A stretch of 64,000 nt of DNA from Ruminococcus sp. (GCA_017543335.1 JAFYGE010000039.1:1-64000); one strand, 5' to 3'; positions 47,870 to 57,142 are shown, counted from the first letter of the stretch. The notes: generated from the letters alone by a model not told the origin. Made by a program: numbers and translations.

Positions 47870-50050
47870 TTACTTTGCGAAATCCTTAGGATCAAGAGAA
47901 GTAACAGCGTGAATGAGGAACTTCTGGATCTGAACAGCGTCCATATTGGTGATGTCGCCGTTATTGTTCTCGTAAACGTCAGCCCAGTAAGCACCGTCGT
48001 CAGTGAGAGCATTTGCGTCAGAACCGCCGATGCCGTAAACGTCAGCATTAGCGACTGCCTGCATGATGAGAACAGCGTCGTTCATCTTAACTTCGCCGCT
48101 CATGTTAGCGTCGCCCCAGATACCGTCACCGTGCTCGCTTGTAGGCTGTGTTGAGCCTGTGATGAACTCAGATTTTACCATGTCGAGCTTTTCAGCGTTG
48201 TACCAGATCTGAGCTTCTACGGACTTAGCTCCCTCATAAACCTTGCTTAAAGGAACATCAACAACGAGTTTACCGTCAGCATCTGTCTTGCCGCTCCACT
48301 CAACCTGTTCCCAGTCCTCAGCACCGGAGAAACCTACGCATCCATTTGTATCGAGGTTAGCCTCGCCCTCAAAGCTGAGGCGGAGAGTAGCAGTTCTGTC
48401 AACACCGTCAAGGCTGATAGGGTACTTCTTAGTCTTATCCTCTGGCTCAACTATATCGCCGGAAGTTTCGCCAATGATAGCGAAAGCGGAGATAGAAGTT
48501 TTGCCGTTTGTTCTTGCGAAGATATGCTCAATTTCGGAAGTATCGCCAGTCCAAGCAGTACCGATGCTCTTTCCGGAGTAGTAAGCGATACCGTTCTTTT
48601 CGTCTATATCGTAAGGGGAAATTTCTGTCCAGCCCTGCCAGCTGCCGTCAACAACAGCGATAACAGGAGCATCACCTGTGAACTTGATAGCAACGTCATT
48701 CTTTTCGAGATCTGCCCATGTAGCGTTGAGACCAGGTGTGCAGTTGCCGTCCTTTACGGAAGCATCGAGGTCGACCGGTGAGCTGAGAAGCTGTTTGCCG
48801 GTAGTTATATCCTCGTGTTCATACTGTGTACCCTGCTTCTTGCTGCCCCATGCGATAGAGTCGTCAGCGAGAACGTCCATCATCTTATCAACGACCTGAA
48901 CTGAATCCTCATACCATTCAAGAGTTCTTCTGTTGATATAGTCGTGACGCTCAGCAGCGTCCTTATTGTCTCTTGCGTCGTTATCCCAGAGTACGCAAGG
49001 GATACCGTAAGCCTTTGTAGTGGAGATGTACTGATCTGCCCACTGCATACGAGCTTCTGTATTTCCATAGTTTGAAGTACCGAACTCACCGATGATAACA
49101 GGAACGTCATTAGCGATGAATGTCTTGCGGATACCTTCGAGGATATTAGCAAGTTCGAGCTGATACTTCTCAGAGAAAGTGCTGTGGTCGATGATATTGC
49201 CCTTATCGTCAGCATACTGCATAGCGAAGCTGTAAGGTGAGTATGCGTGGATAGAAACAGCAACATAGTCATCCTCAGGAACTGCGATCTTAGAGATCAT
49301 TGTAATATCGCTTGATGCACAGTAGCCAGGTATCATAAGAAGACGAGTGTCCTTATATGGAGAATCGATGCTTCTGATGAGGTTAACGAAATCAGCGTTG
49401 AGGTTATTGATACAGTCTACCTCGCTCTGCTCAGGGCCCCACCATTCATGAAGTGTGCCGACAGCTCTTGGCTCGTTCATGCACTCGAAGATGAGGTGCT
49501 GATCGTAGTCCTTGAACTCTGTAGCGATCTGCTGCCAGATCTTGAGGAGCTTTGGCTTCATTTCGTTGTAAGCAGTGCCGAGGTCAGAACGGTTTACCCA
49601 GTTCTCGTGGTGGAGATTGAGGATAACATACATATCGTTTTTGTAAGCGTAGTCAACAACTTCGTGAACTCTTGCCATCCATTCAGCGTCGATATTGTTA
49701 TCAGCATCGAGGTGCTGGAACCAAGTTGTAGGGATTCTGACAGTGTTGAAGCCCTTAGCCTTGATAGCGTCGAAAAGCTCCTGAGAAGCCTTTGGCTGAC
49801 CCCATGCAGTTTCGGAGTTAAGACCTGTATGTTCTGCAAGAGTGTTGCCGCTTGAAACGGTGGCATCGAGAGTATTACCGAGGTTCCAGCCTATTTTCAT
49901 GTCCTCAGTGATCTCGAAAGCGGTAAGAGTAGTGTCAGCAGCATCAGTAACGAATATGCTGCTCGGAGCAACTCTGAGTGAGCTTATCATGCAAAGAGCT
50001 GCAGCAGAAATACTAATGATACGCTTTACATTTTTTGAATTTTCAAACAT
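47870..50050 (-). CDS. Secreted GH5 endoglucanase with C-terminal dockerin
   Basis: 726 residues. Signal peptide 1-37; GH5 catalytic domain about 40-400 with WNLGNTLD, acid/base E193 in ECMNEP and nucleophile E322 in IIGEFGTS. Two further modules: about 415-530 (VDGSWQGWTEISPYD) and about 543-632 (beta-rich, SFEGEANLDTNGCVGF), probably carbohydrate-binding but not assignable by eye. Dockerin 644-716 with two EF-hand-like repeats (GDANMSGEVKMNDAV and NNNGDITNMDAVQIQKFL). It should hydrolyse beta-1,4-glucans such as cellulose while held in a cellulosome. Strong ribosome-binding site GGGAGG; monocistronic, promoter at 50151-50179. Confidence 0.93.
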   Translation of the reverse strand: MFENSKNVKRIISISAAALCMISSLRVAPSSIFVTDAADTTLTAFEITEDMKIGWNLGNTLDATVSSGNTLAEHTGLNSETAWGQPKASQELFDAIKAKGFNTVRIPTTWFQHLDADNNIDAEWMARVHEVVDYAYKNDMYVILNLHHENWVNRSDLGTAYNEMKPKLLKIWQQIATEFKDYDQHLIFECMNEPRAVGTLHEWWGPEQSEVDCINNLNADFVNLIRSIDSPYKDTRLLMIPGYCASSDITMISKIAVPEDDYVAVSIHAYSPYSFAMQYADDKGNIIDHSTFSEKYQLELANILEGIRKTFIANDVPVIIGEFGTSNYGNTEARMQWADQYISTTKAYGIPCVLWDNDARDNKDAAERHDYINRRTLEWYEDSVQVVDKMMDVLADDSIAWGSKKQGTQYEHEDITTGKQLLSSPVDLDASVKDGNCTPGLNATWADLEKNDVAIKFTGDAPVIAVVDGSWQGWTEISPYDIDEKNGIAYYSGKSIGTAWTGDTSEIEHIFARTNGKTSISAFAIIGETSGDIVEPEDKTKKYPISLDGVDRTATLRLSFEGEANLDTNGCVGFSGAEDWEQVEWSGKTDADGKLVVDVPLSKVYEGAKSVEAQIWYNAEKLDMVKSEFITGSTQPTSEHGDGIWGDANMSGEVKMNDAVLIMQAVANADVYGIGGSDANALTDDGAYWADVYENNNGDITNMDAVQIQKFLIHAVTSLDPKDFAK

Positions 50051-50150
50051 TATAATGCCCTCCCATATGATTATAAAGTTTTTAATTTTTTCATGTTTTT
50101 TAATTATGGATATGACCCAGTGCAGTAAATCAAATCCTTAATTCACTCAT

Positions 50151-50179
50151 ATTCTAACACGTTCGCCGAAATAAGTCAA
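50151..50179 (-). promoter_or_regulatory. Promoter of the GH5 gene
   Basis: On the - strand: TTGACT (50174-50179), 17 bases, TAGAAT (50151-50156), giving a leader of about 95 bases. The surrounding 50180-50340 is AT-rich with no gene. Confidence 0.75.
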
Positions 50180-50348
50180 TAGAATTTGTGCAGGTTGCAA
50201 CAAATTGAGTGTAAAACTTTAAGAAATCTTTTTAGTGATTTTGCTTAATTAAATAAGGCGTTTGGTTTTGATTTAATTAATGCAAAATGACTTTTTTATA
50301 TCAGTATACTTATGTTGTAAAAAAAAGAGCTGTACAAGCAAAAAAATA

Positions 50349-50723
50349 ACGCCGAAGGCGGCGATAATGGGATTCCAAAGGGTTCACAACCCTTTGGCAG
50401 GAAGGTGTGCGAGGAAGGGCAGAGCCCTTCCTAAAGAGTAGTAAGACCAGCGAAGCGAGGTCTTACGGACCGTCCGCATCGCTTCCCTCGGCTTGACCGA
50501 CGAAGTAATTATGCCAGTCAAGCTGGGGCGAGCGATGCGAGCCGTCCGTCCAGCGTAGCTTTGCTCGCTGGACTGCTCTTGAGGGGAGGCTCTGCACCCT
50601 AATCGGGTCCAGCCACCCCTGTCAGCAAGCTGACATCCCCTACCACTGGTAGGGGTAACCCCTCGCACACCCTACCGCCAGAGAGAGAACCTCTCTCTGG
50701 ACTCTCATTATGCCGCCTTCGGC
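50349..50723. repeat. Head-to-head repeat pair, second unit with type-Y insert
   Basis: Unit 1 50349-50504 (CGCCGAAGGCGG end, GTAAGACC/GGTCTTAC stem). Unit 2 50511-50723, inverted, ends GCCGCCTTCGGC and uses the variant CCAGAGAGAGGTTCTCTCTC-type hairpin. Unit 2 also carries the nested insert with CCCCTACC/GGTAGGGG and TGTCAGCAAGCTGACA hairpins at the same site as the copy at 6765-6982. Confidence 0.82.
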
Positions 50724-50741
50724 AATATAATATTTTATTTA

Positions 50742-52115
50742 TCAGTCTATCTTAGGCAGATTAGCAAGAGACTTCTGGATCTCCTCATCAGAAGGGATAT
50801 AGTCGGACATTTTGCCGTCGTTGAAAGCACCGTAAGCGTACATATCGAAGTAACCTGTACCAGTAAGACCGAAGAGGATAGTTTTCTCCTCGCCAGTCTC
50901 CTTGCACTTCAAAGCCTCGTCGATAGCGGCACGGATAGCGTGGCTGCTCTCAGGAGCCGGGAGTATACCCTCAACTCTTGCGAACATTTCAGCAGCCTCG
51001 AAAACTGCAGTCTGCTCGACTGATCTTGCTTCCATGAGACCCTGATCGTAGAGCTCTGAGAGGATGCTGCTCATACCGTGGTATCTCAGACCGCCGGCAT
51101 GGTTTGGAGAAGGCATGAAGCCGCTTCCGAGAGTGTACATTTTCTGGAGTGGGCAAACCTTACCTGTATCGCAGAAATCGTAAGCGTAAGTACCTCTTGT
51201 AAGGCTTGGGCAGGATGCAGGCTCAACAGCGATGAATTGGTAATCAGCTTCGCCACGGAGCTTTTCGCCCATGAATGGGGAGATAAGTCCGCCGAGGTTT
51301 GAACCGCCGCCTGCACATCCGATGATTATATCAGGCTTGATGCCGTATTTGTCCATAGCTATTTTGGACTCCATACCGATTATTGACTGGTGAAGGAGTA
51401 CCTGAGCAAGAACGCTTCCGAGAACATAGCGGTAGCCTTCCTGAGTTGTAGCAGCCTCAACAGCCTCTGAAATAGCACATCCGAGACTTCCGTTAGTATC
51501 CGGGAATTCAGCGAGTATCTTTCTTCCTACTTCTGTTGTTGTGGAAGGGGAAGGAGTAACGCTTGCACCGTAGGTACGCATTACCTCACGGCGGAAAGGC
51601 TTCTGCTCGTAGGAAACTTTAACCATGTAAACCTTGCAGTCGAGGTCGAAGTAAGAGCAAGCCATTGAGAGAGCAGTACCCCACTGACCGGCACCGGTCT
51701 CTGTAGTAACACCTTTGAGTCCCTGTTTTTTAGCGTAGTAAGCCTGAGCAATAGCAGAGTTGAGTTTGTGGCTTCCGCTGGTGTTGTTGCCCTCGAATTT
51801 ATAGTATATCTTAGCCGGAGTTCCGAGTTTCTTTTCAAGGAAGTAAGCTCTTACGAGCGGTGATGGACGGAACATTTTGTAGAAGTCCATAATCTCCTGA
51901 GGGATAGCGATGAAGCGGTCGGTCTCGTTGAGTTCCTGAGCTACGAGTTCATCGCAGAAAACGTGGCTGAGTTCCTCAGCTGTGCAAGGCTTTCCGGTTG
52001 CAGGATTGAGCAGTGGAGCCGGCTTCTTTTTCATATCAGCACGCACATTGTACCACTCTTTCGGGAGCTCGTTTTCTTCAAGATAGATTTTGTAAGGGAT
52101 CTTTTCGTTTGCCAT
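50742..52115 (-). CDS. trpB: Tryptophan synthase beta-like protein (TrpB2 type)
   Basis: 457 residues. PLP enzyme; the PLP Lys is in the GSHKLN motif (near 112), with GAGQWGTA near 137 and the phosphate loop GCAGGGSNLGG near 268. N-terminal length and LVRAYFLEKKL match TrpB2, which can make tryptophan from indole and serine without a tight TrpA partner. No other trp gene is in the window. AAAGGAG before the ATG. Expression is controlled by the Trp-type T-box at 52215-52516. Confidence 0.93.
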   Translation of the reverse strand: MANEKIPYKIYLEENELPKEWYNVRADMKKKPAPLLNPATGKPCTAEELSHVFCDELVAQELNETDRFIAIPQEIMDFYKMFRPSPLVRAYFLEKKLGTPAKIYYKFEGNNTSGSHKLNSAIAQAYYAKKQGLKGVTTETGAGQWGTALSMACSYFDLDCKVYMVKVSYEQKPFRREVMRTYGASVTPSPSTTTEVGRKILAEFPDTNGSLGCAISEAVEAATTQEGYRYVLGSVLAQVLLHQSIIGMESKIAMDKYGIKPDIIIGCAGGGSNLGGLISPFMGEKLRGEADYQFIAVEPASCPSLTRGTYAYDFCDTGKVCPLQKMYTLGSGFMPSPNHAGGLRYHGMSSILSELYDQGLMEARSVEQTAVFEAAEMFARVEGILPAPESSHAIRAAIDEALKCKETGEEKTILFGLTGTGYFDMYAYGAFNDGKMSDYIPSDEEIQKSLANLPKID

Positions 52116-52214
52116 AATAATTACTCCTTTTCGATATTTTTTGAGTGTATTCCGATCTGCCGGAGAGGGATATAAGTCAACAACGCATGAAACAGACTAT
52201 GCGGTATCGGCTTA

Positions 52215-52516
52215 ACAAAAAAGCTCCTGTTCCGGCAAAAAATGCCGGGACAGAAGCAATAGTTCAATACTTCTGCGGTGCCACCCCGCTTGACGTTTTA
52301 CACGTCCACTCAGCGTGTACTTTCATACACCGGTTTTGTTAACGCAGTCCTTCTGCGTCTTGCCTACACAATGCAGCATACTGCGGCATCTTCGGTTCGC
52401 CCTCGGAAGGCCATTCACTGCTGAACACATACCTGCTCGCACCGGCCGCAGGCTCTCTGAAAAGCGTCGCACACAGCTACTTACCCTTCTTCATAGGTTT
52501 TGACTATAAGCTTTTA
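52215..52516 (-). promoter_or_regulatory. Trp T-box leader upstream of trpB2
   Basis: On the - strand: a specifier-loop-like GTGAATGGCC with the TGG (Trp) codon at 52411-52413, T-box core GGGGTGGCACCGC (about 52275-52287), then the terminator stem CTGTCCCGGCA / TGCCGGAACAG-type at about 52223-52256 and a T-run at 52216-52221. A Trp codon in the specifier position agrees with the gene controlled. Confidence 0.9.
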
Positions 52517-52523
52517 TAGATTT

Positions 52524-52552
52524 ATAATATCATGTTGCTGATGAAATGTCAA
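52524..52552 (-). promoter_or_regulatory. Promoter of trpB2
   Basis: On the - strand: TTGACA (52547-52552), 17 bases, TATTAT (52524-52529). 52553-52713 beyond it is AT-rich intergenic sequence without a gene. Confidence 0.8.
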
Positions 52553-52713
52553 GAGATTTTGAAAATTTTATGAATATTGTTGATGTTGCTGTAAGCAAAC
52601 AAACAGAATAAAGCAGATATAACAAGCTATAATTACTAATAGATTCTGCATATTAAGCTGAATTCAAAAAACTCTTTTCAAAACGGTGAAAAAGTGGTAT
52701 AATAGTATATGTG

Positions 52714-53430
52714 TTATTTTCCGTCGCTTCTATACCTTGCACGGGTACGGGAGATACTCTCCTCGCTTCGTTTTATGAGGTTGAGGAGTGAAGACGAATA
52801 CTGGGCATAGTCTTTTTGCAGGGTAGCCGTAGTCACATAAAGGGTATCGAAGTTATCGACGCAGTCATTTCCGTCAAGGGCGATACCGCTCGAAGCCGCT
52901 TTGATATTAGCCTCGCTCATAGAGACGATAGCGTTTGCACTGTCGTTAGCGATGACCTTAGGTATGCGGAAAAGCTTCTGGTCGTTATGAGGATTTGCGT
53001 TGTAAACTATACGGAAGAGCTTGTATACAGAGAGCATCAGGTAAGAGGAAACCTCTTTGATAAGGGTTATGCTGTTTGCTTTCTGAGCAAGGGTAAAGAG
53101 CAGACTTATAGAGTTATTGATGATCCTTCTGTTGAAGTTGATGATCTCAGGTGAAGGCATTTTCATGCTGTTATTGCCGTCGTCATCGGGAATATCCTCG
53201 ATAGTGATAGTCTTTCCCTCCGGCTCAGGAGTTCTTCCGAGCAGGTAGTCACAAGAGACATTATAGTAATCAGCGATCTTCACAAGGAAGTTGAGTCCAC
53301 ATTCACGGATACCTTTTTCGTAGTGAGAGAGAAGTGCCTGAGATATACCGAGGTCGGTAGCAGCCTGTTTCTGGCTGATGTGTCTTTCTTTTCTCTGAAG
53401 TGTGATGATTCTTGCGAAATCTGAATTCAT
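52714..53430 (-). CDS. XRE-family transcriptional regulator
   Basis: 238 residues. N-terminal HTH_3 domain (about 6-62, LQRKERHISQKQAATDLGIS, then HYEKGIRECGLNFLVKIADYY) followed by a mostly helical C-terminal region (about 85-230) of unknown ligand or partner. Its own promoter (53495-53523) has a perfect palindrome at the transcription start, suggesting possible autoregulation. Other targets are unknown. Ribosome-binding site AGGAGG. Confidence 0.82.
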   Translation of the reverse strand: MNSDFARIITLQRKERHISQKQAATDLGISQALLSHYEKGIRECGLNFLVKIADYYNVSCDYLLGRTPEPEGKTITIEDIPDDDGNNSMKMPSPEIINFNRRIINNSISLLFTLAQKANSITLIKEVSSYLMLSVYKLFRIVYNANPHNDQKLFRIPKVIANDSANAIVSMSEANIKAASSGIALDGNDCVDNFDTLYVTTATLQKDYAQYSSSLLNLIKRSEESISRTRARYRSDGK

Positions 53431-53471
53431 AATGTATTTCCTCCTGTTGACGGATAAAGTAACGTATTTTG

Positions 53472-53523
53472 TATCAGCCGAAGCTGATATTAATATTATA
53501 ATACAATGCGTATAATTTGTAAA
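53472..53523 (-). promoter_or_regulatory. Promoter and palindromic candidate operator of the XRE gene
   Basis: On the - strand: TTTACA (53518-53523), 17 bases, TATAAT (53495-53500). TATCAGC-CGAA-GCTGATA (53472-53489, + strand) is a perfect seven-base inverted repeat at about +1, either an operator or a 5' mRNA hairpin. Confidence 0.62.
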
Positions 53524-53825
53524 TAAGATTTTACTTTACAAAATGGAGAATTTTTAGCTCGAAATTTGTAAGATTTACTAAGAGTTAAAATTTTGCCACT
53601 TTGATTTGTGCAAAATGTATAATAGATTTTAAAATATTTGCAATACCGCACAAAGATCGTGCTGAGGATGCAGCGTGAGATTTTTCGTCAGATTGTATAG
53701 AAAGACAGTAGGTATACTGATGTATGTCAAGTGTGGACTGTGCAGGATGTCGGAAAAATCCAAGCAAATTCAGTACAATGACGTAATGCGGTGTTGCCTA
53801 TACAAGAAGTGAAAGGAATGATCCT
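53524..53825. other. AT-rich intergenic region
   Basis: About 300 bases between divergent genes. Contains isolated TATAAT-like sites (for example near 53620) but no well-spaced promoter for the downstream phosphatase, no hairpin with T-run and no plausible gene. Confidence 0.5.
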
Positions 53826-54464
53826 ATGAAAGGATATCGCATAAGTGTGCTTCGTCACGGTCTGACCGAGGCGAATGAAAAAGGAATATACATAGGAAGT
53901 ACTGATATGCCGCTGTCTGCAAAGGGAGCAAGCGAGCTTGCGGCTAAAATGGACGAGTACGATTATCCTACAGTCCACAGAGTATATTCATCACCGCTTA
54001 AAAGATGTACGGAAACTGCGGATATATTGTTCCCATGTACAGAATTGTGCGTTGTGGACGACCTCCGTGAGCTCGACCTCGGAGTCTTTGAAAACAAGAG
54101 CGTCGACGAGCTCCTTAATAATGACGAATACAAGGCTTGGCTCAGAGGCGGAAAGGATACCCGTCCGCCTAACGGCGAGAGCCTCGAAGAAATGACGGCT
54201 CGTACCTATAAGGCTCTGCACAGCATAATAATGGACATGATGGAGTCCGGACTTACTCACTGTGCGATGATAACTCACGCCGGCATAATCTCGAATATGC
54301 TCAGCTGTTTCGGACTTCCTAAGTATGACCCTAAACAGCTCAATGCTGATTTCGGCATGGGATTCGATATAATCGTAACAGCTCAGATGTGGCTTAATTC
54401 TCAGGCATTTGAGATACTCGGCTACTGTCCGTATGACAGGATAGTCGAGGACGATGACTATTAA
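53826..54464 (+). CDS. Histidine phosphatase family protein (phosphoglycerate mutase-like)
   Basis: 212 residues. Catalytic RHG at 10-12 (LRHGLTEAN), Glu/Arg pocket LRELDLGVFE near 78, and second His in MITHAGII near 142. The family includes cofactor-dependent phosphoglycerate mutases and alpha-ribazole or sugar phosphatases; specificity cannot be read from sequence. AAAGGA eight bases before the ATG. A dispersed repeat starts at its stop codon. Confidence 0.85.
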   Translation: MKGYRISVLRHGLTEANEKGIYIGSTDMPLSAKGASELAAKMDEYDYPTVHRVYSSPLKRCTETADILFPCTELCVVDDLRELDLGVFENKSVDELLNNDEYKAWLRGGKDTRPPNGESLEEMTARTYKALHSIIMDMMESGLTHCAMITHAGIISNMLSCFGLPKYDPKQLNADFGMGFDIIVTAQMWLNSQAFEILGYCPYDRIVEDDDY

Positions 54465-54697
54465 TAATGGGATTCCAAAGAGTGACTCCCCACAGTGTGG
54501 GGAGATGTCACGAAGTGACAGAGGGGACGTGGCGGTTAGCCTATTATCCCTTTGGTCAGGTCAAGGGCTGACAGCCCTTGTGGGGTGTGGGGCAAAGCCT
54601 CGCATGACTACAAAACGCTTCGCAAAGGGTGAATTAAAAAACAGTCCGGTGGACTGTTTTTTAAGAGGGAACGCCTTGCACGAGAAGGCGTTCCCTG
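54465..54697. repeat. Dispersed hairpin repeat, subtype 2, with nested type-X insert
   Basis: Inverse of the element at 25-210. CCAAAG...CTTTGG hairpin opened by the insert with CCCCACAGTGTGGGG and GTCACGAAGTGAC hairpins (about 54481-54545), then GTGGGG-type, AAACAGTCC/GGACTGTTT and GGAACGCC/GGCGTTCC stems. Begins at the stop codon of the phosphatase gene. Confidence 0.78.
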
Positions 54698-54784
54698 ATA
54701 GTACATCGTTTTATATATGGTGTGTAAAGTATAATTTCTTATATATTTCAAATAATATCTGCAAATCCTCCGGAGGTGCAGATA

Positions 54785-55639
54785 ATGAGCATAAGAGAAC
54801 TCATCCCCTTTTCAGGCAGACTTCTTAAAAACCGCAAAATAATGACCATGAGCATATGTATGCTCCCATTCGCTGCGGAGCTTTTCCTCAGAGCAGCAGA
54901 AGCTATGGTATACGTACTGATGCTGTATTACGGCGGACTAAGTCCGGATGAGCTTTTAAGCGGCAGAAGTGCAGTACAGATGTCGGCGGCTCTGGTGTTT
55001 TTGCTGCTCAGGACGGCAGTCACAGCTCCGCTGATGTATGCGGCTGCGGTCAGACTTTCTCAGATTTGCGGTGAGCAAAGAATTTCACCAATAAAGTCGG
55101 TTTTAAGCAGCAGAAGAAATTTCAAGAGGAGCTTTGCTGCTGCTGTTATCTCCAGAATATTCGGGACTTTAGCTCTTGTACCGGCAGTATTATGCGGTAT
55201 TACCGCTTACAGGATGCTCGTTGACAGTGATACTCCGGAGAAGCTGTTTTTTACTGTTCATGTCTTCGTGCTGACGGCTGTTATGCTTGGGATGTGGGCA
55301 GCGGTAAAGATAAGTTTCTCTGCACTGCCTTTCTACATGGCAGCTTATCCGGAAAGGAGCGTCATTATGCTCACTTTCCGTACCATAAAAGCTATGCACG
55401 GCAGAAGAACGACCTTTTTGAAGCTCGCCGGAGTTTTTCTTCCGGAAGCACTCACAGTCGCCGGACTTCCATTCGCTCTGACAAGGCTTTTTACTGCATG
55501 GGCTTTATGTATATCTATCCATATAAAAGAGGACGAATATAATGAAAGAAATAAGGCTGAAAGTGCAGTCGGAGACACCTATGACCCTGCAATGCTTCCT
55601 TATGGGAAAGCAGGGAGTGTCCCGAAGGCTGCTCACTAA
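54785..55639 (+). CDS. Hypothetical multi-pass membrane protein
   Basis: 284 residues with about six hydrophobic segments (near 17-45, 60-85, 110-140, 152-178, 190-205, 222-245) and a hydrophilic C-terminal tail. Some resemblance to DUF975-like proteins, not secure. GGAGGTG at 54770-54776 supports the ATG at 54785; the upstream GTG at 54776 is in that site. Its last 98 bases overlap the next gene in another frame, so the tail after about residue 250 may be non-native. Confidence 0.65.
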   Translation: MSIRELIPFSGRLLKNRKIMTMSICMLPFAAELFLRAAEAMVYVLMLYYGGLSPDELLSGRSAVQMSAALVFLLLRTAVTAPLMYAAAVRLSQICGEQRISPIKSVLSSRRNFKRSFAAAVISRIFGTLALVPAVLCGITAYRMLVDSDTPEKLFFTVHVFVLTAVMLGMWAAVKISFSALPFYMAAYPERSVIMLTFRTIKAMHGRRTTFLKLAGVFLPEALTVAGLPFALTRLFTAWALCISIHIKEDEYNERNKAESAVGDTYDPAMLPYGKAGSVPKAAH

Positions 55640-56393
55640 GCTTAAAAGACAAAATGGCGGAATAACCCGCTGCGGCGAAACAGTCCGCTCGATAGACTTG
55701 GTGTATAAGGGTGACGAGATAGTCCTCAGATTAGAGGACGAGAAACTGCTTGAACCTAACGGCGAGCTGAAAGTGCCTGTGATTTATGAGAGCAGCAGTC
55801 TTGTAGTGTTCGATAAGCCTGCCGGAATGCCGGTGCATCCCTCTATAAAGCATCAGGGAGATACTCTCGGCAACTATTTCGCTTACCTTTATCCGGAGCT
55901 GACTTTTCGTCCGGTAAACAGGCTCGACCGTAATACTTCAGGTCTTTGTATAGCCGCAAAGGACGCTCATTCAGCAAATATGCTCCAAAACTGCTGTGAA
56001 AAGGTTTACTACGCAGCCGCTCACGGAGTTATAGACGAGACAGGCACTATAGATGCTCCGATAGCAAGGGAGCAGGAGTCCATAATCCTCAGATGCGTCC
56101 GTGAGGACGGACAGCCTGCGGTAACTCATTTCCGCCGCATCGCTTTTAATGATAAATACTCCCTTGCGGAGATACATCTTGAAACTGGACGCACTCATCA
56201 GATAAGAGTCCACTTTTCGCATATCGGTCACCCTCTTGCAGGGGACGATATGTACGGAGGCTCACGGGAGGATATTCAGCGGCAGGCACTTCACTGCGGT
56301 CAGATGACTTTCGTTGAGCCGATAACAGGACAGAAAATAACAGTTAAATCGGACATACCAGAGGATATAAATTCACTTATAAAGCTCAATTAA
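55542..56393 (+). CDS. RluA-family RNA pseudouridine synthase
   Basis: 283 residues. N-terminal S4-like region (1-70) and the catalytic domain with NRLDRNTSGL (catalytic Asp) near 126-135, TGRTHQIRVHFSHIGHPLAGD near 214-234. Modifies rRNA or tRNA uridine; which site is unknown. The start lies 98 bases inside the upstream gene, with GAGGA before it. Confidence 0.88.
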   Translation: MKEIRLKVQSETPMTLQCFLMGKQGVSRRLLTKLKRQNGGITRCGETVRSIDLVYKGDEIVLRLEDEKLLEPNGELKVPVIYESSSLVVFDKPAGMPVHPSIKHQGDTLGNYFAYLYPELTFRPVNRLDRNTSGLCIAAKDAHSANMLQNCCEKVYYAAAHGVIDETGTIDAPIAREQESIILRCVREDGQPAVTHFRRIAFNDKYSLAEIHLETGRTHQIRVHFSHIGHPLAGDDMYGGSREDIQRQALHCGQMTFVEPITGQKITVKSDIPEDINSLIKLN

Positions 56394-56408
56394 TAAAGAA
56401 ATTAAAAA

Positions 56409-56564
56409 ACCGGCGAAGCCGGCAATAATGGGATTCCAAAGGGTTCACAACCCTTTGGCAGGAAGGTATGCGAGGAAGGGCAGAGCCCTTCCTAAAAAGT
56501 AGTCCAGCGAGCAAAGCAACGCTGGACGGACGGCTCGCATCACTTCCCTCGGCTTGACCGACGC
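56409..56564. repeat. Dispersed hairpin repeat, subtype 1 (uninterrupted reference copy)
   Basis: CCGGCGAAGCCGG; CCAAAGGGTTCACAACCCTT; GGAAGGGCAGAGCCCTTCC; GTCCAGCG...CGCTGGAC; CCTCGGCTTGACCGACG. A useful reference for the family. Begins 15 bases after the pseudouridine synthase gene. Confidence 0.85.
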
Positions 56565-56631
56565 ATATTTTTTACCGGCATACACTTGTCGGATTAACAA
56601 TAAATAAATTTATTTTCAGGAGGAATCTAAA

Positions 56632-57105
56632 ATGGAAAAAATCGCAAGCTTTCAGGTAGACCACACTAAATTCGGAGTTGGTATGTACATATCTCGTATC
56701 GATGACGATATTATCACTTACGACGTTCGTATGGTAAAGCCTAACGGCGGAGTTTACGTTTCAAGTCCGTCACTCCACACTATCGAGCATCTTTTCGCTA
56801 CTTACGCAAGAAACTCAAAGTTCAGCAAGAACATCGTGTATGTAGGTCCTATGGGATGCCGTACCGGTTTCTATCTCATAACTAAGGGCGGTATGTCTCA
56901 TGAGGACGCTATACAGCTCGTTAAGGACGCTTACCGCTTTATCGCTGATTATAACGATGAAATTCCGGGATGCACTGCTGTTGAGTGCGGAAACTACCTT
57001 GAACACGACCTTGAGTCCGCTAAAAAGGACGTTCTTCCGCTCCTCGAAAAGCTTGAGAACTATACACCAGAGATGCTTGAATATTCTTACCATTTTGACA
57101 AGTAA
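56632..57105 (+). CDS. luxS: S-ribosylhomocysteine lyase
   Basis: 157 residues. Splits S-ribosylhomocysteine to homocysteine and DPD, the AI-2 precursor. Metal ligands H49 and H53 (HTIEH) and C119 (VECGNYLEHD); catalytic Cys C76 in GPMGCRTGFY. All residues present, so it should be active. Strong AGGAGG site; ends at a clear terminator. Confidence 0.97.
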   Translation: MEKIASFQVDHTKFGVGMYISRIDDDIITYDVRMVKPNGGVYVSSPSLHTIEHLFATYARNSKFSKNIVYVGPMGCRTGFYLITKGGMSHEDAIQLVKDAYRFIADYNDEIPGCTAVECGNYLEHDLESAKKDVLPLLEKLENYTPEMLEYSYHFDK

Positions 57106-57142
57106 TGGACAGCACTCTTTTGTGCAAATATACAAAATAAGG

